The notes under the pieces: model-generated | What the model saw: only the letters and a program-made list of their open reading frames with translations | What the model was told of the DNA's origin: nothing | The model's database searches: none | Assembly: GCA_045536045.1 (NCBI GenBank) | Contig: JAZSMU010000090.1 | Span: 1 to 8,189 of the forward strand | DNA length: 8,189 nt | Direction of reading: 5' to 3' | From: RGIG1918 sp045536045 | Lineage (GTDB): Bacteria > Cyanobacteriota > Vampirovibrionia > Gastranaerophilales > Gastranaerophilaceae | In this document: one piece after another, positions 1 through 6,335 of the stretch | Layout: every line of letters starts with the position of its first letter | Numbering within the stretch: position 1 is the first letter of the stretch | Position numbers and translations under genes: made by a program

Positions 1-59
1 AGTTATTAACAACTTTTTAAACAAGCTAATATTTAAGTATAGTAAGAAAATAAACTATT

Positions 60-87
60 TTTACAAAGTTTTTGTTTACATTATAAA
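60..87 (+). promoter_or_regulatory. Candidate sigma70-type promoter of the dnaN-thrB-mnmG operon
   Basis: A TTTACA hexamer at 60-65 is followed after 16 bases by TATAAA at 82-87. Each differs from the bacterial consensus at one position. A perfect TATAAT also lies at 105-110 but has no good -35 box at 16-18 bases. The whole leader is so AT-rich that chance matches are likely, so the exact start of transcription is uncertain. A promoter somewhere in 1-130 is expected because the first gene has its own leader and a strong SD. Confidence 0.4.
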
Positions 88-128
88 TTATTATTTTTTT
101 ATATTATAATATATTTAATTAATAAATT

Positions 129-134
129 AGGAGG
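129..134 (+). promoter_or_regulatory. Strong Shine-Dalgarno site of dnaN
   Basis: AGGAGG sits 5 bases before the ATG at 140. It is a full match to the anti-SD core, fixes the dnaN start, and shows that this organism uses classical SD initiation. Confidence 0.85.
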
Positions 135-139
135 AATAA

Positions 140-1270
140 ATGGAAATTCTTTTAGAAAAAGAAGATTTTTTAAATGGAATTAAAATGGTTGAAAAAATAA
201 CTTCTCAAAAATCTGTTCAGCCTATTCTTTCTAATGTTTTAATTCAAACTTCTACATCAGATAGAATAACCTTTGTTGCAACAGACCTTTCTCTAACTAT
301 TTCAAATAAAGTTAAAGCAGAAGTTATAAAAGAAGGTTCTATAACAATTAACGCAAAAAAATTAAGTGAAATAATTACAAAATTAGAAGAAAAACCAATT
401 AAATTAATAACTGAAGAAGAAACAAATAAAGTTACAATTGAATGTGGTCGTTCTAAATTTGAATTAATTGGAATTGGAGCAGAAAATTATCCAAAAGTTG
501 CTCAAGAAGAAAATGAAGAAAGTGTAAAAATTGAAATAGATAAAAATATTTTTTCTAAATTAATTAAACAAACAATTTATACAACAAGCCAAAATGAGTT
601 ATCTTCAAGTGTTTTGGGTGGTATTTGTGTAATAATTAAAGATAATAAAATAGAACTTGCTGGAACAGACGGAAATAGATTAGCAAAATCTACAAAAGAA
701 ATTGAATCAAATGAAGATGTTCAATTTATTATTCCTGCAAGAACATTAAATGAAGTTGTAAGAATTTCTCAAAGTGTTTCAGATAAAACAATAAAATTAG
801 AAATAAATAAAAATAATATTATGTTTGTTTTTGACAATATAAAATTTTCTTCAAGATTAATTGAAGGACAATATCCAAAATATCAACAACTAATTCCTGA
901 ACAATATGAAAATGTTGTTATTATTGAAAGAGAAGAATTAATTAATTCAATAGAAAGAGTTTCTACTGTTGCAAATGATAGAACAAATATTATTAAATTA
1001 AGCTTTTTAGAAGATACTCTTGAAATAATGTCTGATGCTCCAGAAGCTGGATGTGGAAAAGATATTATTGAAATTGACTATAAAAAAGACGATTTAACAA
1101 TTGCTTTTAACTATAGATATTTATTAGATGCAATTAAAAATATGGAATCAAAAGAAATTAAAATTGAAGTTTCAACTCCGTCTGCTGCATCTATATTTAC
1201 TGAAAAATTAGAAGATGAAGAAAGAGAAAGGGATTACTTATGTTTAGTAATGCCCGTACAGGTAAGATAA
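140..1270 (+). CDS. dnaN: DNA polymerase III subunit beta (sliding clamp)
   Basis: The product is the ring-shaped homodimeric processivity clamp that tethers DNA polymerase III and many repair proteins to DNA. The 376-aa product has the usual family length (about 366-380 aa) and three clamp domains of roughly 120 residues each (about 1-122, 127-250 and 251-376). The N-terminus (MEILLEKEDFLNGIKMVEKI, then SVQPILSNVLIQ) follows the family pattern of a helix followed by a 'P-I-L-x-N-v-l-i' strand. Further support comes from LAGTDGNRLA near the middle, a GQYPKYQQLIP stretch in the third domain, and the C-terminal VMPVQVR, equivalent to the usual 'MPMR' end that contributes to the partner-binding pocket. 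The start is fixed by a strong SD. It is the first gene of a three-gene operon, and its stop codon is immediately followed by the thrB ATG. Having thrB and mnmG downstream, rather than the common dnaA-dnaN-recF order, is unusual. What lies upstream is outside the window. Confidence 0.96.
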   Translation: MEILLEKEDFLNGIKMVEKITSQKSVQPILSNVLIQTSTSDRITFVATDLSLTISNKVKAEVIKEGSITINAKKLSEIITKLEEKPIKLITEEETNKVTIECGRSKFELIGIGAENYPKVAQEENEESVKIEIDKNIFSKLIKQTIYTTSQNELSSSVLGGICVIIKDNKIELAGTDGNRLAKSTKEIESNEDVQFIIPARTLNEVVRISQSVSDKTIKLEINKNNIMFVFDNIKFSSRLIEGQYPKYQQLIPEQYENVVIIEREELINSIERVSTVANDRTNIIKLSFLEDTLEIMSDAPEAGCGKDIIEIDYKKDDLTIAFNYRYLLDAIKNMESKEIKIEVSTPSAASIFTEKLEDEERERDYLCLVMPVQVR

Positions 1271-2194
1271 ATGAAGGCTTCTGTTAAAGTTCCTGCAACT
1301 GTTGCAAATTTAGGATGTGGTTTTGATACTTTAGGACTTGCATTACCAATTTATAATACAATAACTATTCAAGAAACAGTAATGCCAGGCTCTGGGATAG
1401 AAATAAATGTTATAAATAAACTTTCAAACGATACTATAAATGTTCCAACAGATAAAAATAGTATTATTTATAAAGCAATAGAAATTTTATATAATTTTAT
1501 TGGTCAGGTTCCTTCGGAATTAAAAATAGATATTGAAACAAATATTCCAATTGCAAGAGGGCTTGGTTCTTCATCAAGTGTTATTGTTGGTAGTTTATTA
1601 GCTGCAAATGAATTATTATCTCGTCCTGCAGATAGAAGTGTTTTAATTTCAATTGCATCTGAATTAGAAGGACATCCAGATAATATTGTTCCAGCAATGA
1701 TGGGTGGTGTTACATTATCAAGTCTTGAAGAAGATGGTTCTGTTATTGCTAAAAAACTTCCTTGGCCGGATGATTGGATGACAACAATTTGTATTCCAGA
1801 TTATGAATTATCAACAGAAATTTCACGTTCTGTTTTACCAGAAATGGTTAGCATGAAAGATGCAATTCATAATTTAAGATGTTCTGCAATGTTTGTTAAT
1901 GCAATTTATACTCAAGATGAAAATCTTTTAAAAATGTCTTTAAAAGATAAATTACACCAACCATATAGAACAAAACTTGTTCCTGGTTTAAGTTCAATTT
2001 TTGAAAATTTAAAACATACAAATGGTGTTTTAGGTTGTGTTTTAGCTGGTGCTGGTCCTTCTATTTTAATTATTAGTAAAAAAGAAGCTTTAGAAGAAAT
2101 TAATGAAATAGTTAAAAAAACATGGGATGAAATAAATGTTAATTCAACTATTTTAACTCTTCCTATAGAAAATATAGGAGCAAAAGTTCTTTAA
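1271..2194 (+). CDS. thrB: Homoserine kinase (GHMP family)
   Basis: The enzyme phosphorylates L-homoserine to O-phospho-L-homoserine with ATP in the cytosol, the penultimate step of threonine synthesis. The 307-aa length fits the family (about 300-320 aa). The N-terminal segment VKVPATVANLGCGFDTLGLAL (residues 5-25) is the conserved substrate-site motif. The GHMP ATP-binding loop PIARGLGSSSS lies at residues 93-103, GHPDNIVPAMMGG at 134-146, the conserved HQPYR at 229-233, and the third GHMP motif GAGPS at 260-264. All key motifs are intact. The ATG directly abuts the dnaN stop codon. Its only SD-like sequence is AGGTAA at 1260-1265, inside the end of dnaN, so translation is probably coupled. 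No other threonine genes are in the window, so it appears detached from the usual hom-thrC-thrB cluster. Other GHMP kinases are possible in principle, but the N-terminal motif strongly favours homoserine kinase. Confidence 0.95.
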   Translation: MKASVKVPATVANLGCGFDTLGLALPIYNTITIQETVMPGSGIEINVINKLSNDTINVPTDKNSIIYKAIEILYNFIGQVPSELKIDIETNIPIARGLGSSSSVIVGSLLAANELLSRPADRSVLISIASELEGHPDNIVPAMMGGVTLSSLEEDGSVIAKKLPWPDDWMTTICIPDYELSTEISRSVLPEMVSMKDAIHNLRCSAMFVNAIYTQDENLLKMSLKDKLHQPYRTKLVPGLSSIFENLKHTNGVLGCVLAGAGPSILIISKKEALEEINEIVKKTWDEINVNSTILTLPIENIGAKVL

Positions 2195-4029
2195 TGTTTA
2201 ATTTTGATGTAATAGTTGTAGGAGCAGGACATGCTGGAGTTGAAGCAGCAGTTAGTGCAGCAAGATTAGGTGCTAAAGTTCTTTTAACTACAATAAATTT
2301 AGATAATATTGCACTTATGCCTTGTAATCCTGCGATTGGTGGTCCTGCAAAATCTAATTTAGTTAGAGAAATTGATGCTTTAGGTGGTGTTATGGCAGAT
2401 GTAGCAGACAACACTTATATTCAATTAAAAACACTTAATTCTTCAAAAGGTCCAGCAGTTAGAGCTTTAAGAGCACAAAGTGATAAAAAAGAATATATTC
2501 GCTATATGCGAAATTTAATTGAATCAATTGAAAATATTAAAATTAAGCAAACAGAAATTAAAAGTTTAATTGTAGAAAATAAAAAAATAAAAGGTGTTGA
2601 AGATGAATTTGGGCTTCAATATTTAGCTCCTGTTGTAATTTTAACCACAGGAACAAGTATGGAAGGAAAAATTTATATAGGATTAAAAAGTTTTGAAGCT
2701 GGAAGATTAGGTGAAAAACCATCTGTTGGTTTATCTCAAAGTATTCAAGCACAAGGTCATACTACTCAAAAATTAAAAACAGGAACACCAGCAAGGGTTG
2801 ATGGTAGAACAATAGATTTTTCTAAAATGATTATTCAAGAGGGTGATAAAATTGATGAAAATTATTATCAATTCTTTTCATATAAAGATAATCGCCCAAT
2901 TAGAAAAACCTTGCCTTGTTATTTAACAAAAACAAGCACAATTACTCATAATATTATTAAAGATAATCTTAAATATTCTCCACTCTATGGTGGTTTAATT
3001 AAAGGAAGAGGACCAAGATATTGTCCTAGTATTGAAGATAAAATTGTTCGTTTTGCTTCAAATCCATCACATCATATTTTTATAGAACCTGAAGGATATA
3101 ACACCTATGAAATGTATGTTCAAGGTTTTTCAACAAGCTTACCTATAGAAGCACAAATTAAAATGCTTCAATCTTTACCAGGACTTGAAAATGTATCAAT
3201 TATAAAACCTGCTTATGCTGTTGAATACGATTCTATTAAAGCAGTTGAATTAAAATCATCACTTGAAAGTAAATTTGTTGAAGGATTATATTTTGCAGGA
3301 CAAATAAATGGCACTTCAGGTTATGAAGAAGCTGCAGCACAAGGACTTGTTGCTGGCATAAATTCTGTTTTAAAACTTCAAGGCAAAGAACCACTAGAAC
3401 TTACAAGAGCAAATTCTTATATAGGAACATTAATTGATGATTTAACTACAAAAGACCTTGATGAACCATATAGAATGTTAACTTCAAGAAGTGAATATAG
3501 ACTTATTTTAAGACAAGATAATGCTGATTTAAGATTAATGGAAATGGGATATAAAGCTGGTCTTGTTGATATTGTTGAATATAATAAACTTCAAGAAAAA
3601 ATTAAATTAATTGAGCTTGAAAAGAAAAATTTAGAAGAATATAAAATAAAAATTGATAATATTGGTCAAAAAGCATTTAATTTATTAAAAAGACCAGATG
3701 TAGATTATAAATTTCTTTTAGAAAATGGATATAAACCATTAACAAATAAACAAACAACACTAGAACAAGTTGAAATTGATATTAAATATGAGGGATATAT
3801 TAAAAGACAACTAGACCAAATTAAAAATAGTGATAAATATGAAAAAATAAATATCCCTGAAAATATTAACTATAAAGAAATTAAACAAATTTCAACAGAA
3901 ACTATTGAAAAACTTGACAAAATTCGCCCAAAAACAATAGGTCAAGCACTAAGAATTGGTGGTGTTAAGCCAGCAGACATTAATTGTTTAATGGTTGTTA
4001 TTGAAAAAAATAAATGGAAAAAAGATTAA
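2194..4029 (+). CDS. mnmG: tRNA uridine-5-carboxymethylaminomethyl(34) synthesis enzyme MnmG
   Basis: This is the FAD-dependent subunit of the MnmE-MnmG complex, which installs (carboxymethyl)aminomethyl groups at C5 of wobble uridine 34 in tRNAs using methylene-tetrahydrofolate and NADH. The 611-aa length is close to the usual 620-630. The FAD dinucleotide fold GAGHAG is at residues 10-15, followed by MPCNPAIGGPAK at 42-53, which carries one of the conserved cysteines (C44). Further motifs are TTGTSMEGKIYIG (151-163), LKTGTPARVDGR (194-205), GRGPRYCPSIEDKIVRF with the second key cysteine C277, EPEGYNTYEMYVQGFSTSLP (298-317), YAVEYD (341-346), FAGQINGTSGYEEAAAQGL (367-385) and TSRSEYRLILRQDNADLRL (430-448). 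The helical C-terminal domain is complete. The ATG overlaps the thrB stop by one base (TAATG). An AGGAG at 2176-2180 is rather distant, so coupled re-initiation is likely. The last bases overlap the convergent gene on the other strand. MnmE is not in the window. Confidence 0.97.
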   Translation: MFNFDVIVVGAGHAGVEAAVSAARLGAKVLLTTINLDNIALMPCNPAIGGPAKSNLVREIDALGGVMADVADNTYIQLKTLNSSKGPAVRALRAQSDKKEYIRYMRNLIESIENIKIKQTEIKSLIVENKKIKGVEDEFGLQYLAPVVILTTGTSMEGKIYIGLKSFEAGRLGEKPSVGLSQSIQAQGHTTQKLKTGTPARVDGRTIDFSKMIIQEGDKIDENYYQFFSYKDNRPIRKTLPCYLTKTSTITHNIIKDNLKYSPLYGGLIKGRGPRYCPSIEDKIVRFASNPSHHIFIEPEGYNTYEMYVQGFSTSLPIEAQIKMLQSLPGLENVSIIKPAYAVEYDSIKAVELKSSLESKFVEGLYFAGQINGTSGYEEAAAQGLVAGINSVLKLQGKEPLELTRANSYIGTLIDDLTTKDLDEPYRMLTSRSEYRLILRQDNADLRLMEMGYKAGLVDIVEYNKLQEKIKLIELEKKNLEEYKIKIDNIGQKAFNLLKRPDVDYKFLLENGYKPLTNKQTTLEQVEIDIKYEGYIKRQLDQIKNSDKYEKINIPENINYKEIKQISTETIEKLDKIRPKTIGQALRIGGVKPADINCLMVVIEKNKWKKD

Positions 4030-5501
4030 GAATAAACATACGGTGGACCATTTTTAATTTCAAACAAAATGTTTTCTGCCATTTCTGAAAGTTCTTCTTT
4101 ACTTGCTCCATTTTCTTTAGCTTGTTTAAAATCTTGAATTAAAGGATTAATTGCACTATCTTTTTTAGCCTTGAAATTTGCAATTTCAACCTCTACAAGC
4201 CTTTTTGCTAAATCTAATTCTGTTTGAGAATGTTCTTTTTCAACTAAAACTTTTTGAGTTGCATCCAAAACTTCTTTTCCAAGATATCCCATAGCACTCA
4301 TTGAGCTAAATGCAAGGAAAATATACTTTGTAAATTTATTTTCAGGATTAATAATCCAATTATAAAGATGTCCTCTATCTTCATCTAAATAGCAATAATA
4401 TTGAATTTTTTTAGGAATACCACCTAAGGCAGTTGGTGCATCTGAGAATATACTTTTGCTATTTGTTGCAATTTCATCAGCAATTTTTGCAATTTCATCA
4501 TCATTATAACCAAGTTTTTTAAGAGTATCTGTAATATAACCCCTGCTTGCATGAATTGATTCTAAAAGAGTTTTAATTTGTTCAATATTCTTTTTATCTC
4601 CACCTTTGACAAGCTCATTAATAGTATCTGCAGTTTTTAGAGTGTAATTATTTGCAAAATCATTTGCCGTTTTTGTTATATTTTTAAGGTTTTTGAAAGT
4701 AATTTTGCCCATTAAAAGTCCAAAAGCGATAACTCCACCTCCAGCAAGCCCATAAATTAAATTATTTTTCTTCTTATTTTTATTTTCTTTCTGACTTTTG
4801 CCTTTAAAAGGTGGTTCAATCTCTTTGTTTAAAAGAATATTTGAATTTTCGTTTTCTTCATTATTTTTTTCAGCTATAGAATTTTTTAAATAATGAGAAG
4901 TTGAGTTTAGTTTTTTTCTAACAACATCAAGTTTTCCTGAAAAACTATCTGTTTCAACAGAAATTAAATTTTCTTGTAAATCTCTTTGAATATCTGCCTC
5001 TTGTTGTTTAACCCATATTTTTTTAACGCCATCAACAAAACTTTTCAAAACAGCCGTCATAACTGAAAATAAAATAACTGCTCCAAAACCAATAATATTT
5101 TTTGTGTTTGGGTCTCTAAGCATTCTATACATTGCAAATTGTGGCTCTTGTTTAATATTCATATTAAGAGCAAGGTCTGGCAAACATTCTTGAGGTTTTG
5201 CAGACATTATTTTTTTTGCACTTTTACTTATAATTCCACTAATTAAGCCCATTCCACCAAAAACAGCAACAGTTCCTAGTGCAAGTGGCAAGAGAGCTTT
5301 TTTTGCACTAAAAGACGATTTTGTTTCTTTTTTTTCTGTTTTAATTTCTTCTTCAAAATTTGAATCTATTTCAAGAGTGTCAAGTTTATCTTTATGAGAA
5401 TTAACTAAAACGCCTTCAAGAGTTTTTCTTTCTTGATTTTTTTGTCTTTCCGTCTTTTTTAGATTGTTTAATTTCGCCATTTTCAGGCTGTTGATGCTCA
5501 T
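4026..5501 (-). CDS. Unknown multi-pass membrane protein, second gene of the cobalamin-riboswitch unit
   Basis: I do not recognise a named family. The 491-aa product has a lysine-rich, charged N-terminal region (about 1-65), then four predicted membrane segments: residues 69-93 (ALLPLALGTVAVFGGMGLIS...), 134-155 (NIIGFGAVILFSVMTAVLKS), 248-265 (LIYGLAGGGVIAFGLLMG) and 392-408 (KYIFLAFSSMSAMGYLG). A highly charged Asn/Lys/Glu linker (about 210-247) joins segments 2 and 3. A soluble helical domain lies between segments 3 and 4 (about 270-390), and a charged helical tail follows (about 410-480). No signal peptide or catalytic motif is evident. I chose the ATG at 5501 because AAGGA (5507-5511) lies 5 bases upstream. 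An in-frame TTG at 5522 would add seven residues without a better site, and an ATG at 5480 lacks an SD. The gene starts inside the upstream 253-aa gene, overlapping it by 86 bp in another frame, which suggests translational coupling. Its stop overlaps the end of mnmG by 4 bp. It resembles, from memory only, orphan proteins of Gastranaerophilales. Confidence 0.8.
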   Translation of the reverse strand: MSINSLKMAKLNNLKKTERQKNQERKTLEGVLVNSHKDKLDTLEIDSNFEEEIKTEKKETKSSFSAKKALLPLALGTVAVFGGMGLISGIISKSAKKIMSAKPQECLPDLALNMNIKQEPQFAMYRMLRDPNTKNIIGFGAVILFSVMTAVLKSFVDGVKKIWVKQQEADIQRDLQENLISVETDSFSGKLDVVRKKLNSTSHYLKNSIAEKNNEENENSNILLNKEIEPPFKGKSQKENKNKKKNNLIYGLAGGGVIAFGLLMGKITFKNLKNITKTANDFANNYTLKTADTINELVKGGDKKNIEQIKTLLESIHASRGYITDTLKKLGYNDDEIAKIADEIATNSKSIFSDAPTALGGIPKKIQYYCYLDEDRGHLYNWIINPENKFTKYIFLAFSSMSAMGYLGKEVLDATQKVLVEKEHSQTELDLAKRLVEVEIANFKAKKDSAINPLIQDFKQAKENGASKEELSEMAENILFEIKNGPPYVYS

Positions 5502-6177
5502 AGTCTTCCTTTTCTTCCCCAAAGAGTCTTAATAAAAGATTTTTAATTTTTTTAGCTTCTCTTATTTCAATTTCTCTTAAAATCTCTTCATCTTCGCCGG
5601 ATTCAATTATATAAAACCCGAACAAAGATAAAATTTTCTTTTTAATTTTATTAAATTCTTCTTTAACTTTTGCACTAATAAAATTCTTAACTTCTCCAAC
5701 AATTGCAGTTAGTTTTTCCATAGTGGACATTATTTGTCCTTTAAATTCATTAATAAAATTAGCAACATTATTAATAAAATTAGGAATATTTTTAATCATA
5801 TTTAACATTGGGCTAATCACATTATTAACAACATTTCCAAAAGCCTTAGCAAGAGTTGGTGGTAAAGAATTTTGAATTTGAGTTAAATTATTTTGTAATT
5901 TTTCAATAAATTTATTTGTTTGCAATTTTAAGTTTGCAAGTTGAAATTCGGCTTTTAAATTTTTTAAATTAGCCTCTTTAAGTTCACGCTCCATTTGCAT
6001 TCTTGCACCAATTGCAGCACATTGAGCATAAGTTAATTCGCCAGACCTTCTTGCTGTATGTCTGTCGGTTTTTCCTCCTCCACCTCCCATGCCGTTGCAT
6101 ATAGGACAAGCACCTAGTGGTAGCCCGTGTGGACAAGTATTTTTTTGGGTAACATTTATACTACTAACAGCTGTCAT
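5416..6177 (-). CDS. Unknown protein with CxH-x6-CxxC putative zinc knuckle, controlled by a cobalamin riboswitch
   Basis: The 253-aa product is not assignable to a named family. After a short N-terminus (MTAVSSINVTQ) it has the metal-site-like motif C15-P-H17-x6-C24-P-I-C27, then NGMGGGGG. A conserved-looking segment GELTYAQCAAIGARMQ follows (46-61), containing another cysteine (C53). The rest is predicted helix: an amphipathic, coiled-coil-prone stretch at about 62-105, a hydrophobic amphipathic region at 108-170 rich in Asn/Ile/Phe (NVVNNVISPMLNMIKNIPNFINNVANF), and a charged segment ending in a very basic Lys/Ser tail (237-253). No classical signal peptide or clear membrane helix is seen; the middle region could associate peripherally with a membrane. 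The ATG at 6177 is preceded after 3 bases by AAAGG, which lies in the riboswitch expression-platform hairpin. The last 28 or so codons overlap the start of the downstream membrane-protein gene. The CPHG-CPIC-Gly-run pattern recalls Gastranaerophilales orphan families, but this is unverified. Confidence 0.8.
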   Translation of the reverse strand: MTAVSSINVTQKNTCPHGLPLGACPICNGMGGGGGKTDRHTARRSGELTYAQCAAIGARMQMERELKEANLKNLKAEFQLANLKLQTNKFIEKLQNNLTQIQNSLPPTLAKAFGNVVNNVISPMLNMIKNIPNFINNVANFINEFKGQIMSTMEKLTAIVGEVKNFISAKVKEEFNKIKKKILSLFGFYIIESGEDEEILREIEIREAKKIKNLLLRLFGEEKEDYEHQQPENGEIKQSKKDGKTKKSRKKNS

Positions 6178-6181
6178 AAAC

Positions 6182-6295
6182 CTTTATGCTCGTAAAGTAA
6201 TGCTAAACATTAATTTTAAACAGATATTCTGACTTAGATAAAATCATTACAGTTGCGGCACAGCTTTGGAATTTCACCAAAATTTCTCTGTTTAA
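6182..6295 (-). promoter_or_regulatory. Cobalamin (B12) riboswitch with SD-sequestering hairpin
   Basis: Read on the minus strand, the element has the conserved cobalamin aptamer core in order. P1 is TTAAACAG (6288-6295) pairing perfectly with CTGTTTAA (6216-6223). Next is the GGTGAAATTCC element (6268-6278), with a TTTGG/CCAAA P4 stem (6277-6281 with 6265-6269). The GCTGTGCCGCAACTGTAA block (6247-6264) and the B12-box equivalent AGTCAGAATATCTG (6221-6234) follow. Only about 12 bases separate the last two blocks, so the P6 arm is very short, as in compact variants. Downstream, CTTTA (6193-6197) pairs with TAAAG (6182-6186) around a CGAGCA loop, covering the AAAGG SD of the 253-aa gene. The CGAGCA loop can pair with TGCCG of the L5 region (6256-6260) with one bulged A, the arrangement expected of the L5-L13 kissing loop. 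No U-tract terminator follows, so an OFF switch acting on translation is inferred. Confidence 0.85.
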
Positions 6296-6302
6296 TAATA
6301 AA

Positions 6303-6330
6303 ATAGTAGCAAATAAAGCCTTAAAGTCAA
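6303..6330 (-). promoter_or_regulatory. Sigma70-type promoter of the riboswitch-controlled unit
   Basis: On the minus strand, TTGACT (6325-6330) is followed after 16 bases by TACTAT (6303-6308), which is preceded by TGC, giving an extended -10 motif. The -35 box differs from consensus by one base; the -10 is weaker but helped by the TG. The predicted transcription start, about 6296, falls at the first base of the riboswitch P1 stem, which independently supports the promoter. It lies just after the stop of the 85-aa gene, so the riboswitch unit can be transcribed separately from it. Confidence 0.65.
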
Positions 6331-6335
6331 TTAAA

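Noticed and set aside
3..11. TTATTAACA as a DnaA box near dnaN
   Set aside because: Two mismatches to TTATCCACA, a single copy, and in very AT-rich DNA. Not enough to call an origin.
2163..2414. Minus-strand open frame of 83 codons across the thrB-mnmG junction
   Set aside because: It lies wholly opposite strongly supported coding sequence (the mnmG FAD-binding region), has no SD, and its composition is that of an antisense shadow.
2558..2752. Minus-strand open frame of 64 codons inside mnmG
   Set aside because: Antisense to conserved MnmG sequence. The Phe/Leu/Gln-rich translation is typical of reading AT-rich Lys/Glu codons backwards.
5502..5522. Extended start at TTG 5522 for the membrane protein
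   Set aside because: The ATG at 5501 has AAGGA at proper spacing, while the TTG adds only seven residues read from that SD region itself.
4026..6177. The 253-aa and 491-aa genes as one gene split by a sequencing frameshift
   Set aside because: The downstream frame has its own ATG with a well-placed SD, and the two proteins have different character (soluble helical versus multi-pass membrane). Kept as a possibility in the overlap finding, but not the preferred reading.
6182..6197. The hairpin after the B12 aptamer as a Rho-independent terminator
   Set aside because: The stem is only 5 bp, AT-rich, and is followed by GTTTATG rather than a T-run. It covers the SD, so translational control fits better.
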